From NCBI GenBank assembly GCA_905221605.1, contig CAJNDS010001968.1, forward strand, positions 281,001-345,000: 64,000 bases of DNA, in the 5' to 3' direction. The translations under genes and the position numbers were made by a program. This document shows, one piece after another, positions 30,376 through 41,380 of the stretch. The notes under the pieces are model-generated. The model worked only from the letters and a program-made list of their open reading frames with translations. It ran no database searches and was not told the DNA's origin. Each line of letters begins with the position of its first letter. Positions within the stretch are counted from its first letter, which is position 1. Source of the stretch: Symbiodinium natans (taxonomy: Eukaryota > Sar > Dinophyceae > Suessiales > Symbiodiniaceae).

Positions 30376-30654
30376 GGGTACTTTATGTCATTAGGCACCC
30401 CATGTCACACTAAATAGGGTTCTTTTTTGGGGGCGCCTACGTCCAGAACTGTACTACAAATGCCTCTGGGTTCTGAAGCCGACCGCTTGCTTAGGAAAGG
30501 TTTATATGGTTGAGGGTTTAGGGCTTGTAGGGTTCTTTTTAAATTAAGACGTGAACCCTAAACCCGCAACCCGCAACCCGGTTCAGGAGACTCGTATAAC
30601 ACTTCCGGGTTCTACGTGGGGTTTAAGTTCGGGGTTTGGGGTTTAGGATTTCAG

Positions 30655-30864
30655 GAGGATGTGGAGAACCCACGCTGGTCGGGTTTGGAGCACGTCACAG
30701 CGTCGGCCGCCGGGACCTTCACCGAGCCGTACAATGACCCACCATGGCGGGTTCCATTTCCATTTGGGGGTTTCCGAAATTAGGGGCATAACTAGAGCTG
30801 TTAAGAACTCGCAGGCTACAGGGTCAGCTGCGGCATTCATCCCCCATACCCGTATAAGCCCTAA
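30655..30864 (+). CDS. Two exon-like islands, second with stop
   Basis: Exon 30655-30769 follows GGATTTCAG and ends at GTTTCC. It gives 38 codons with ENPRWSGLEHVTASAAGTFT and YNDPPWRVPFPFG. After a 45-bp intron, island 30815-30864 follows CTCGCAG and in phase reads YRVSCGIHPPYPYKP then TAA. The tryptophan- and proline-rich wording is unusual, but no family is recognised. Confidence 0.45.
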
Positions 30865-31214
30865 CACCCATTTCAGGGTTTCAGGCTTTTTGGTTTCTTG
30901 GGTCTAGGGTTTCAGGGTTCAGGGTTTAGGGTCTACCCTAAACCCTAAACCCCTCAACCCTAATCCAGCAGTTGTGGGGTTGAGGGTTGAGGGTTGTTTG
31001 GCAATGCGTGACCCAGGTATAGGCCCTAATTTTTACCGTAAGCCTTGAGCCCTAAGCCCTGGAGGCTTTGCGTTTGGGTTTAGGGCTTAGGGGCTCAGGG
31101 GTTTAGGCTTTGGGGTTTAGGGGTTTAGGGGTTCAGGGTTTAGTGGTTTAGGGTTTAGGGTTTAGGGTTTAGGATTTAGGGTTTAGGGTTTAGGGTTTAG
31201 GGGTTCTTGCCAAG

Positions 31215-31316
31215 GGGCGCCAAGTTGGGTCCCAGCCCGCACTCCTCGAAGAGCCCAGGTGCGAATGCCGCTCTGCGATCGGGCCCCCGTCCCTGGAAAT
31301 CTGTATGTTACATGGG
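31215..31316 (+). CDS. Exon-like island of 34 codons
   Basis: It lies between TGCCAAG and GTTTAC. It reads GRQVGSQPALLEEPRCECRS then AIGPPSLEICMLHG, with three cysteines close together. Heptamer units lie on both sides. Phase is 0 at both ends. Confidence 0.4.
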
Positions 31317-31713
31317 GTTTACGGTTTAGGGTTTAGGGTTTAGGGTTTACGGTCAGGGTAGTTAAAAACGCCAAAGATGGTAAAGATAGAATGGATCAAA
31401 GAGTTGAGTATATCACATGGGTTTACGGTTTAGGGTGCAGGGTGCAGGGTTTAGGGCGTTCAGGATGTAGGAAAAGCACATAAGCAAGCAAATAGGTAGT
31501 TAGCATATTTCTCTGGTTTGTTATTTAGGGCTGTGCATATGTGATATAAACCTGCATGCTTGCTGGTGTTTTTGCTGTGCTTGTTTGGGGTTGTGTTTTT
31601 CTGCTTTTTACGCGCTGACATTATTAGTGTTCAGGATTTTGGGGTTCAGGGATTGGGGTTTATGGCTTTTTGCGGGTTCGGTGTTTCTGGGTTTCGGGGC
31701 TGTGGGGGTTTAG

Positions 31714-34478
31714 GGCTCACCATTGATGCACTTGCGAAAACTACGAGTCTACAAGCACCAACCCAAATGCACAACGTCCATCTTCCAGACGTGACAGACT
31801 TCGAAGATGTAAACCCGAAGAAAAAAAGCCTGAAACCTAAAGCCCAAACCCTAAACCCTTCCTTGGTTTGGCCCGGGTTGGGCTTCTTCCGTAAAGTCTC
31901 GGGCTTTCGGGTTAGGGTTTAGGGTCCCGGCCTTGGGTTTGGGCCGAACCCCAACCCCTCCCCAAACGCCGCACTAAACCGTAAACCCGGAGTCCTAAAT
32001 GCCTAAAGCCTCAGCTCTGCGATCAGATATTTAATTTATCACATCTTCTGTTTGGTATTCGACGCGAGCAACTGTATCGATCTGTTGCAGTTTCCAGCTT
32101 GTGTAAACCTGGAACCTGCATTCTTGTCCCCTTGTAGGGGTTTTAGGGTTTCGGGGTGTAGGTTCAGCCCTAAACCCTAAACCCTAATCCCCCGCCCTTT
32201 ATAGGGTTTCGGGGCTTCAAAATAGGTCGCGCCGCTGCCCCTCCGTGGACCAGAACGGCGCCCATTCAATCCAGTCGCTCGGAGAATTCGTTTCGGGTTT
32301 ACAGCGCAGGTTTGAACACAATTGTTGCTTATTATTGCCCTTAATCCCCTAAACAAATCCTTATAAAAAACGTAAAAGTAATCTTTTACGGCCCCCAAAC
32401 CTGCTACAGTTTGGGGCTTAGGATCGTAGTTTTTGGTTTTTAAACCCGAAGCCCTACGAAACCCTAAGCCCCAAACCCTAAACCCTAAACCCCTCAGGTG
32501 GGCGTGATGCGCTTCACCTACTGCTCCGAGGGTAAGATGAAAGCCGAGTGGCTCTGCGAGGAGGCACGGGCCCGAAGAAGTCCGAACAGAGTTCGGGGGT
32601 TTAGGGTTCTATAGGGTTTAGGGTTTATAGGGTTTTTGGTGCGTTTTGCAAACCAAAGCCCCAACCCCCAATCCTTCCCCGAGCCCCCAACCGTTAAACC
32701 CTAAACCTTTTACATTAATGGGCGCATGGGCCTCTTTATGGGCATGGGTCTGTTGGGACAGATTTCATACGTCCGGACTAGATATAAGGTTCCCCCGAAC
32801 TATTTATAAAACTGGCCGTGCTATCTATACATCGTCCGGAACCGCTCGGAACCGTTCTGGACTGTTTATAACTGTGCTGCGAGACACCATCATCGACCAT
32901 CGCTCATATCAACGCCGCAACAATAGCCCCACAGTGGTTATAAGTCGGCCGGAACCGCTCGGAACCGTTCCGAGCTATTTATAAACGTCGGGTTCATATA
33001 TAGTCCAGAACGGTTCCGAGCGGTTCCGGACTATCTGGAACGATTTCAAATCATCTGCTGGCAAATTTATATATAGTTCTGAGAACTTTTATATATAGAT
33101 CGAGGAATATTATATATAGTTCCTGCACCATGCGGGATGCCCAACAGTTAAAGAGGCCTACGCACCTACTAACTTTTACAACACTAAACCCACAGGGTCC
33201 ATTTGTATTATTATTATGGTACTAGGTACCCAAAAACCATACTAAAATAGGGTTTTGGGGTACCTAATTCAATAATAGTACTACAAACGGACCCTCCGGG
33301 TAAACCCAATACTTCTACTTGCTTCCCCCCCCTCCAGAAAATCAGAAAGAGTCTTCCTTATAAGGATCATTTACGGATTGCTTTTTTGTTTTTTTTTAAT
33401 GTTTTGCGGGTTCTTAAGCAAATAGTAGCATAAACCCTGTAGTCTCCCACCCAAAGTGCTAAGCTTTGAAGCCCCCAAAACTCCTAAGCTAAACCCCACC
33501 TCCCTAAGCTTGGGATGTTCCCCCTTATACTAACAATCCTTAATAGGGATTAATATACTAACAGTCCTCAATAGGCAATATAATAGGGGGTACGATATAG
33601 TGACTGTTAGTGCGGAACACCCCAACCCACACCCTAAACCCCTAAACCCTGAGCCCCAAATTCGCCTTGGGTCAGAACAGTAAGCCCTAAGCCCTAAACT
33701 CCCTAAAGCCCTAAACCCTAAACCCTAAACCCTATACCCCCGACCTCCCCATAGCTTGGGATGTGCCCCCTTCTACTAACAGTCCTAAATAGGGATTCTA
33801 GTACCCTCGATTCTAATCCCAATTAAGGACTGCTAGTATAAGGGGGAACATCCCAACCCTAAACCCTAAACCCTAAACCCTAAACCCTAAACCCTGAACC
33901 CTGCTAGTATACATCCAAAGTGGTCCGCGCAGGCCGATCTAGACCCGGCGGAATGGGCCAAGATCGGATGCCTGCGGAAGGAGGGCGAGGTCCCGGGGTT
34001 GAGTTGGGTTTAGGGTTTAGGGTTTAGGGTTTAGGGTTTAGGGTTTAGGGTTTAGGGTTTAGGGGTTAGGGGTTAGGGGTTTAGGGTTTAGGGTTTCAGG
34101 GTTTCAGGGTTTTCGGGTTTTGGGGTTTTGGGGTTTTGGGGTTTTGGGGTTTTGGGGTTTTGGGGTTTTGGGGTTTTGGGGTTTTGGGGTTTTGGGGTTT
34201 TAGGAATTTGGTCGCTTATAGGATTTAGAGTTTAGAAGGGCTTCATCAGGGCTTAGTGCTAAGGGTTTCTTGTTCTATAATTCCCCAACTGTGGGGTCCT
34301 CATACTCCTGTTCCTAAACCCTAAACCCTAAACCCGAAGCCCTGAATCCCGTATTCTTTCCACAAAGGCCAGCAGGCCTGTATTAGGGGCCCACCAGTTT
34401 GACCGGAATGTGGTCCTCGGCCAACTCTTCAGTATGTGCCTTGAGTTCTGCAAGGAATGCCAGGATGGCTTAACTTAG
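31714..34478 (+). CDS. Four-exon gene model with stop, function unknown
   Basis: Exons are 31714-31808 (before GTAAAC), 32498-32590, 33933-33989 and 34368-34478 (TAG). All internal junctions are phase 0. Segments: LTIDALAKTTSLQAPTQMHN; VGVMRFTYCSEGKMKAEWLC; ADLDPAEWAKIGCLRKEGE; VVLGQLFSMCLEFCKECQDG near the end. The last exon has a CxxxCKxC-like cluster (C, FC, KEC). The introns hold two family A MITEs, a palindrome-rich segment and heptamer blocks. Confidence 0.5.
32770..33130. repeat. Interdigitated CCGGAACCGCTCGGAACCGT inverted repeats
   Basis: CGGAACCGCTCGGAACCGTT occurs in direct orientation near 32840 and 32950 and as its complement near 33010, with TATATATAGT motifs beyond. It looks like a foldback or MITE remnant. 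A 112-codon frame over its left part (32646-32984) is probably fortuitous. Confidence 0.65.
33510..33625. mobile_element. MITE family A, copy 3
   Basis: The left end is TTGGGATGTTCCCCCTTATA, with TACTAACAGTCCT repeated inside. The right end GGAACACCCCAA has diverged. Confidence 0.75.
33756..33856. mobile_element. MITE family A, copy 4
   Basis: TTGGGATGTGCCCCCTTCTA at the left, GGGGGAACATCCCAA at the right, and AGTCCT/AGGACT inner blocks. It is the best-preserved copy. Confidence 0.85.
34005..34202 (+). repeat. TTTAGGG block grading into GGGGTTTT array
   Basis: TTTAGGG and TTAGGGG units pass into about ten copies of the 8-mer GGGGTTTT (34118-34200). That 8-mer equals the telomere unit of hypotrich ciliates, but here it most likely arose by drift and slippage of the local heptamer. 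Confidence 0.9.
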
Positions 34479-34737
34479 TGGATTCGAACTTTTTGGTTTT
34501 GTGAGTTTTTGATTCGGGGCCGTGGAGGCGAGGGCTCGGGGCCCCAACGTCCCAAGCATCCCTAAGCCCTAATCAAACCCTAAACATCCTCAATTAAGCC
34601 CCGAAGGTTTAGGGTTTGGGGTTTGGGGTTTAGGGTTTAGGGTTTAGGGTGTAGGGTTTAGGGTTCCCTAAACCCTAACCCCAGAGCCTAAACCCTAACA
34701 TCCCTAAGCCCTTAGGAGATCGCTCTCTGACTCTTAG

Positions 34738-35797
34738 CTGTGGAGGCCAATGCTGAGCCACAACTGACGGAGTGGCGGATGCCGGCGTGGCAGCCGCAGA
34801 CGCCCGGCCCCCGGGTTTAGGGTTTAGGGTTTTAGGGTTCAGGGTTTAGGGTTGAGGGTTAAGGGTTTAGGGTTATTTTAGGGTTATTCTAGGGTTGAGG
34901 GTTGAGGGTTGAGGAGGGTTGAGGGTTGAAGGTTGAGGGTTGAGGGTTGCGAGCCAGCTGTCCATCGATGTTGGTCTCCACCCGAAGCCATATGAGCCAC
35001 TGTAGACTGCAAACCCTTATCACCCTAAACCCTCTTTGGACAGCATATTCCCTTTTGAGGCCGAAGTAGGACCCGCAATTGAAAACCACCTCCTTTGCGG
35101 GTTCTAACCACAACTAAACCCAAATTTAGACCTTACACCCGGCGCCCTAACTGGAAAACCTCAGTCCAGAACCCTACACCCAGACCATAGTCTGTTAACA
35201 GGTCAGTTTGGGGATCGAAGGCTTTGGGTTCTGGTGCTGTTTAGAGCCAGTAGGGGTCCCAAAAATCCTCAGCCCTAAGCCCGAAGCCCTAAGCCCTAAA
35301 CCCTAAACCCTAAACCCTAAACCCTAAACCCTAAACCCTAAACCCTAAACCCTAAACCCTAAACCCCTAAACCCCTAAACCCCTAAACCCTAGCCCGACC
35401 CGGCCCGCTGCCCGACCAAGACCAGCGCCGCCAAGCGCAAGTCGTCCGGGGAGGATAAAGGTGCTGCGGGGTTTAGGGTTTTGGGTTTTGGGTTTAGGGT
35501 TCAGGGTTTAGGGTTTAGGGTTTAGGGTGGTCAGCCCCGAAAGTTGCGGGTTTGGGGTTTAGGGTTTACATCCTCAAGCCCTAAACTCCTACACCAACTA
35601 GACGATAGCCGCACCCCCCCACCCCCGCTCAGGCCGGGTTCCAACTTGGAGGTTTGTGGTACCTCTAAACCCTAAACCCTAAACCCTAAACCCTGAACCC
35701 TAAACCCTAAACCCTTATCCCAAATATACCTGCACTGATAATTGGTGTCCGAAATCCTAGGACCCAGATCTCCAAGTCACGGGCCTTTCAATTTAGG
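34738..35797 (+). CDS. Four phase-consistent exons, two very short
   Basis: Exons are 34738-34814 (VEANAEPQLTEWRMPAWQPQ), 35394-35460 (PDPARCPTKTSAAKRKSSGE), 35633-35651 and 35777-35797. Phase carries through all four junctions. The acceptor of the second exon lies inside a CCCTAAACCCTAG unit and the donor of the first inside GGTTTAG. The third intron (35652-35776) has family D ends (CTTGGAGGTTTGTGGTAC and CTCCAAG), so the two tiny exons are probably one ancestral exon split by that element. Confidence 0.45.
35290..35390 (-). repeat. CCCTAAA block containing a splice acceptor
   Basis: About 14 units. The last, mutated to CCCTAG, supplies the AG of exon 35394-35460. Confidence 0.9.
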
Positions 35798-36092
35798 GTT
35801 TAGGGTTTAGGGTTTAGGGTTTAGAGTTTAGAGTTTAGGGTTTAGGGTTTAGGGGACACCTCTTGTGATATCTGACCATGCGGCATTTTGGCTGTGGAGT
35901 TTAGGCACACTTGGCCATGATCCGTGGCTTGGAACACGACACACCGATATGATCCTGATTTGACTTCAGGTGTACGTCTTGAATGCAGGGATTGAAACAG
36001 GAGTTAGCTATTCTTACTCAATCCACATAGGATCCGCATGCTATTCAAGGAATGTCCCTTTAAATTGCCGGTAAGGGGTATTGGTTTGGGCT

Positions 36093-36095
<3 letters not shown>

Positions 36096-36141
<46 letters not shown>
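36096..36141. repeat. CT microsatellite
   Basis: About 22 CT units. The flanking frames that read SLSL or ERER across it are not genes. Confidence 0.98.
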
Positions 36142-36144
<3 letters not shown>

Positions 36145-36540
36145 CGTCATGAACCCGGCCAAGCTGGACAGGTCCGAACGACGGCCGGCAGTGACGGACC
36201 AGGCGTTGCATACGGGGAAGATACGAGGAACCCCGAATCCCCTTGCAACCCCCAAACATGCCTAAACCCTAAACTAACACTTCTTTATGGTCCATATGCT
36301 GAGAGGATTTAGGGTTTGGTTGCCATTAGAAGCGCCATGGTCTCTACACTCCAAGCCCCCCGCCCTCCACTCTTGCGGAGCCACCCCTATTGGAACTTAT
36401 TGGTTACCCGAATAAGATTTGTGTGTGGGTTCAAGATTCTAGGACTCAACAGCAGTTGAAAGCTCTTCTGAAGGTCCCTGGGATCCCCTACTGCTCACCC
36501 TCAGTTCCCAACCCCAAAACCCTAAGAAAACTCTGGCACT

Positions 36541-36777
36541 GTGCTACCCTCTGGTGAGAGAATGTTCAATGGCACTTTGGTTCCGGAACTTGAAGCCAAG
36601 TACAAGAATTCAAGTCGTGTGCTGGATGTTGGTGGCAGTATATCCCTCTTGAAAAAACGAATCATTTTGACCTCGCCAACAGAGTTGCTGATCGCCCCTC
36701 ATCCAACACACCGTAAGAGATTGTTCGAGTTGATGAGTCTTCAGAATGCCACTGTAAGAACACTCCGTATGACATGA
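36541..36777 (+). CDS. Open frame of 78 codons, possible internal exon
   Basis: The frame opens upstream of GTG 36541 and ends at TGA 36775. It reads ERMFNGTLVPELEAKYKNSS, then RVLDVGGSISLLKKRIILTS. A GTAAGA at 36752 could be a donor. LDVGGS recalls the glycine loop of SAM-binding enzymes (xDxGxG), but it is a single short match and no call is made. Confidence 0.4.
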   Translation: MLPSGERMFNGTLVPELEAKYKNSSRVLDVGGSISLLKKRIILTSPTELLIAPHPTHRKRLFELMSLQNATVRTLRMT

Positions 36778-36987
36778 AGCTGGATGAGCCTGATCTCGAA
36801 GCCCTAATCCATGCCGAAATTATTGCGGGCCTCAAGCCCTAGAAGCCCTTGAAGCCCCTTAAGGTGCCCTTTTCAATACTTCCAAATTTCTGCAAAAGTT
36901 CCTTTCCATCCTAACTGACCCCTTGACCCTAGACACTAGACCCTAAACCCCAAACCCTAAACCCGAAACTCAAACATGCCTGGGCAG

Positions 36988-37651
36988 GCTGTGGTGGCGG
37001 CCTACGGCTGCGAGCGCGCCATCAGGCGGTTGAGGGTCTTGGGGGGGGGGGGGGTGTAGTTTTTTAATTTTTTTTTTTTTTTTTTTTTGGGGGGGGGGGG
37101 GGGGTTAGGGTCTAGGGTTTAGGGTCTAGCTAGGGTCTAGGGTCTGGGGTCTAGGGTCTAGGGTCTTTAGGTTAGGGTTTAGGGTTTAATTAGGGCTTAT
37201 GGTTTTGGGCTTAGGGTTTAGGGAGGGGGGGCTTGCTTTCGTTAGTCGCTTTTGTTCTGGTGGCCTTCTTCTATTTTGGAGTAAGGGGGCTTTTGGGGGT
37301 TTAAAGGTGGTGGGGGTCTGGGTTTAGGGGGAGTTTTGGGGCTTAGGGGTTTTAGGGTTTGGTCGGTTTAGGGCTTAGGGCCTAGTGTTTATGCGGTCCT
37401 GCATAGCGCGGTTTTCACGTGTGGTTGCTGTGGTCATTGGCATCTGGCACGAGCGGGCCCGGCGTTTGGGGCGCTGTTTGTGCACTTTGTGTACAAAAGC
37501 CCTAAATTACTAAACCCTAAACCCTAAACCCTATTCTCAGCAGAGTGAGAGCCAGAAGTAAAACTGGCCTAGAGCATCCTTTGCTGTCTCGCAACAATTC
37601 ATGCAGGAGTTCCTTTCCGGGCTTCAGCTGTTGACGCCCGACAAACCCTAG
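36988..37651 (+). CDS. Two-exon 3' gene end
   Basis: Exon 36988-37028 (after TGGGCAG, before GTTGAG) reads AVVAAYGCERAIR plus two bases. Exon 37573-37651 (after GGCCTAG) supplies the third base and reads ASFAVSQQFMQEFLSGLQLL, TPDKP and TAG. The stop lies in a CCCTAG unit. The 0.5-kb intron holds G and T homopolymers and TCTAGGG units. The function is unknown. Confidence 0.5.
37036..37104. repeat. G and T homopolymer runs
   Basis: Runs of G, then T, then G again within 70 bases. They are likely difficult to sequence, so local length is uncertain. Confidence 0.9.
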
Positions 37652-38068
37652 ACCCCAAAATCTAAAGTCACTCAGCCAGCAGGAGGTCTGCACAAACAGT
37701 AGGGTTTGGGGTTTAGGGTTTGGGGTTTTGGGGTCGCAGAAGGGAGGGCCACGTCTGAGTTAAGGGAGTGGGGAGAGATTCGTGTATTGCGTGCAGTAAG
37801 GGGTGTTGTGGCTTGCCAATGCACCTCCCAGTACACCCCTTAACCCTAAACCCCAAAACAAAAAACCCTAGACCCTAAACCCTAAACCCTTAATTCTAAA
37901 CCCTGTACCCTAAACCCTAAACCCTTATGAACTCTAAACCCTGAGCCCTAAACCCTGAACCCCAAACCCTAAACCCCAAACCCCTAAACCCCTAAACCCG
38001 CTAAACCCCAAAACCCTAAACCCTGAAACCTTGATGAGAGGCAACCTTCGAGCGTGCGCCGGGCTCAG

Positions 38069-39000
38069 TACCCATGGCGTCTTCCTGACCCCATCGTTTA
38101 GGGTTTAGGGTTTAGGGTTTAGGGTTCAGGGTTTAGGGTTTAGGGCTGCAGGCCCAAAGAGCTGACCGGAAACCGCCAGTCCTCAGTTTAGGGTTTAGGG
38201 TTTAGGAATAGGCTTCAGGGTTTAGGGTTTCGGGTTTAGGGTTTAGGGTTTGGGGTTCGGGGTTTAGGGTTTAGGGTTCCGGATTTAAGGTTTACATTTG
38301 CTGGTCGGCCAAAACGTCCTAAACCCTTAACCCCAAGCCCTATCCTTAAAAGCCCAAACCCCAATTCCTGAAACCATTTTTTCTCCTGACACCTAAACCC
38401 AGCCCAAACTAATATAGGGGTCGGACTAATTTCCAATATTTTCCCTTTGGGTCCCTTTATCATTGCACGATAATCACCCCCAAAACCCTGTTCTAAATAT
38501 TAATGCCCCCTTCTTAGTCTCCCAAACCAAAACCATCTGCAAGCTCCACATCTTCAAAGCCCCCACAACCCTTCAAACCCCTAAACCCTGAACCCTAAAC
38601 CCACAAACCCTTTTCGGCCCTAAAGCCTTAAACGGGCCCCGAATGTGGGGGGATATACCCATGAAATCTCAGGGCCCATACTTCAGAACCCTGTACAGAA
38701 TAAGGGATCATATTCAGGGACCATGCAACTTTGCTTCGACCCTTATAGCCATTACAAACCCCTTAAAGGCTAAGCTCTAATAAACCTTACGGTATTTGGG
38801 GCTTGGCTTACCGAGGGATGGGGCTTGCAGGTTCGCAAGTACGCAGCAACACCCTACATTTTCAATCGCGACTCGTCCCCATTCCCTAAACCCTAAATTG
38901 CTGTCATGGTTTGCAACTTCAGCGTCAACCTCTATGTTGCAAAGCTCTATACCAGGCAAAGCCCAAACCGTACATCACTGTTGCAACGGCGTTTACACCC
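38069..39000 (+). CDS. Coding frame interrupted by inserted CCCTAAA units
   Basis: Exon 38069-38095 (CTCAG to GTTTAG) reads YPWRLPDPI. A second exon starts at 38831 after GCTTGCAG with VRKYAATPYIFNRDSSPF. Two CCCTAAA units (about 38884-38898) then put a TAA in frame, and the same frame continues with IAVMVCNFSVNLYVAKLYTR to about 38999, where CCCTAAA units start again. A minus-strand frame (38777-38959) is open as well. Confidence 0.4.
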
Positions 39001-39137
39001 TAAACCCTAAACCCTAAACCCTAAACCCTAAACGATGTAGTGCATCTAAGGCTGGACAATTGCAGATCGTCGAGCAGCACGCTCAGCTCTAGGCCTTAAA
39101 CCCTGAGGCTCCCGCCCCCCCCCCCCCCCCCCCCCCC

Positions 39138-39242
39138 AAAGGGTTTAGGGTTTAGGGTTTAGGGTTTAGGGTTTAGGGTTTAGGGTTTAGGGTTTAGGGT
39201 TTAGGGTTTAGGGTTTAGGGTTTAGGGTTTAGGGTTTAGGGT
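39138..39242 (+). repeat. TTTAGGG array behind a C run
   Basis: Fifteen units preceded by a C homopolymer of about 24 bases (39114-39137). A weak island (IVEQHAQL and a stop, 39066-39092) precedes it. Confidence 0.9.
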
Positions 39243-39262
39243 AAACTCCAAGAAAGAACTCT

Positions 39263-39322
39263 GACATGTGTGCTGCTACTTGTTTATGTGCATGCACACA
39301 AAAAAGTAGCAGCACACATGTG
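39263..39322. repeat. Perfect 18-bp stem hairpin
   Basis: ACATGTGTGCTGCTACTT is followed, after about 24 bases, by its complement AAGTAGCAGCACACATGT. It could be a tiny MITE or a structured RNA. Nothing else is known. Confidence 0.8.
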
Positions 39323-39537
39323 CCGTAAACAGGCCAAGGGACACCCCGACCACCCCAGACCAGACTCCGAACAAAAAGCTCATTCCCAGGCCCGACACCC
39401 TGACGGCCCTCAACGACACGTCACCAAACCCAAAACATTCAAAACAGTCAGGGTTAATTAAGGTTTAGGGTTTTGGGATTCGGGCTTGTGGTTTTGGGGC
39501 TTGGGGGGGGCAGCAGTGCTGTTGAGCAGTGAATTAT

Positions 39538-39908
39538 ACTTGGAGGCTCATGATTAGCTATTGAGGAAATGAAGGAATCAAGGTAAACGTGGTTCGATGC
39601 GCCTGCCTGGCAGCAATCCTTATTCGGTTTCCTGGGGCTCGTCAGTTGCCAACTGGTCGTCTTAAACGTCTGGACTGCTCATCGCATCATCTCCTTGCCA
39701 AGCACGTGCTCATGTTCCCGCACTCGTGACAACTCCTGGTTCGGGTTCTCGTGCCGCCCTCATAAGTAGCGGTTGGCTTAGTGATTATTGGTTTTATTCC
39801 GTTGCCTGTGCCGCCCACAGAAGTAGTGGTTAAGGTAAACAAGGGTATACTTGGGCTGACGATTTACGGCCCCAGTCATGAGTCATAACTAACCATGAAC
39901 CTTCAAGT
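39538..39908. mobile_element. Introner-like MITE family D, long copy
   Basis: The left end is ACTTGGAGGCTCATGATTAG and the right end ACTAACCATGAACCTTCAAGT. The 370-bp interior is GC-richer than in other copies and has no convincing frame. Confidence 0.7.
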
Positions 39909-40009
39909 ACACCCTCAAACCCGACGTCGAAATCCCATCAGCCCAAACCCCAAACCCAGAAATCTAAGACCATGTAAGGGTTAGGGGGTTTTAGGCCCTA
40001 CTCTAGGGT

Positions 40010-40085
40010 TATGTATATATATATATATATATTTGTTTATCTAATCTATCTATCTATGTCTATCTATCTATGTCTATCTATATAC
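40010..40085. repeat. TA and TATC microsatellite
   Basis: TA run followed by ATCT/GTCT tetramers, directly before an exon-like island. Confidence 0.95.
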
Positions 40086-40096
40086 TTTCCTTTGAG

Positions 40097-40166
40097 GCGA
40101 TCCTTCTCCTGCACGGTCGAGGAGTTCATCGGAAAGATGGAGCCACAGCTTGGCAAGGAGAGCGGG
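40097..40166 (+). CDS. Exon-like island
   Basis: After CCTTTGAG and before GTTTGTTTAGG. It reads RSFSCTVEEFIGKMEPQLGK then ESG, one base plus 23 codons. The unusual acceptor after a TATC microsatellite lowers confidence. Confidence 0.4.
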
Positions 40167-40539
40167 GTTTGTTTAGGGTTTGGGGTTCAGGGTTCAGGGT
40201 TTAGGGTTCAGGGTTTAGGGTTTAGGGTCTAGGGTCTAGGGTCTAGGGTTGGGGTTTAGGGTTCGGGCTTAATTAGGGGGTGGGCCGGGCTTGGGTGCCT
40301 CGCAGATTTAGGGGTTTACGAAAATAGGGGACCCCTAAAATAGACCCCCAAATAGTAGGATTCCGACCCCAATCAGGTACCCTAGTTGAGGAGCTGACAC
40401 CCTAAGACCAACCTAAACCCTAAACCCTGAACCCTAAACCCCTCCTTTCCTGAAACCCGCTGTTTAGGAGTTCAGGCTTTGGGCTGTTGGATTTAGGACA
40501 TATGTCGGATAGACCTCAAAATATTGAGAACAGAGCAGA

Positions 40540-40844
40540 GTTCCTGCGTGGTTAGACCTCAACACCCGAGCCTCCTCCCTGAAAAGCTTGTCCCAGCCTG
40601 TCCCTATAGTAGTTGGAGGTTAAGGATACTAATTAGCCCATTAGAAGTGCACTTTAAGCCCCTAATATGGTTACAAGCGCCAGATAAGTGCAGTTACTAC
40701 GCGTCCATGAACATCCAAGTAGATGTTTCGTTCAGGCGACCATTGAGCCGGATGGTGCTAGAGTCTGGAAGCAGCCGAGCAGCCAACGACTCAGTGCTTA
40801 GCTTCACCCAGGGGAGGGGGGGGGGTCAAGTTACCCCCTTTTAG
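40540..40844 (+). CDS. Coding-like segment split by introner-like element
   Basis: The left part, ending 40618 in GTTGGAG|GT, reads PQHPSLLPEKLVPACP. The right part, from 40720 after CATCCAAG, reads either DVSFRRPLSRMVLESGSSRA or, in the phase matching the left part, CFVQATIEPDGARVWKQPSS. The element between them is family D. The exact frame is not settled. Confidence 0.35.
40612..40720. mobile_element. Introner-like MITE family D, 109-bp copy
   Basis: AGTTGGAGGTTAAGGATACT at the left, CCATGAACATCCAAGT at the right. GT and AG lie at the ends as in the other copies, and coding-like sequence flanks both sides. Confidence 0.7.
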
Positions 40845-41380
40845 GCTACAAAAACACGTATGTATATGTGTATATATATACATACATATGCAGAGAGAGA
40901 GAGAGTATAGCAGGGTTCCTGCTTTAAGAAGGCCACCCCGACAAATCGCGATGGTAATGACAACAAGGACACTCTTTCCTTCGACTTGAGCGTCTGAATA
41001 TCAAAAGCAAACCGGGTCTTGGTCAATACGGGAATCTAAGGACTTTTCGTGGTCCCTTCATGGTGTTGACTTACCTTCTTTTAAGGGGTCTGCCGAATGG
41101 GCCCTTGGGTTTTATAGCCCTACGGAGCGGCCAATGTACCTACCCTAAGTAGTTGGGTTTATAAGCCACTTGTAACAGGGGCAGCCGTTGCAATCCCATC
41201 AATCGTCAAGTAATCTCCTCACCTGAAGATGGATCTCATTTCTGGGCGTCTGTGCCGTTTTTGCGGTACGTCTCTTTGCAGGAAGCCCACATGAACCCAT
41301 CATTTAGATTAGATCGGTCCCCATGTGGCTGAGCTTGGAGTGTGTTCAGCGTTCAAGGTTTGGGGCTGAGGGTCCCTGAG

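Noticed and set aside
36004-36265. Three frames across the CT microsatellite
   Set aside because: They exist only because the dinucleotide is open in several frames (SLSL, ERER).
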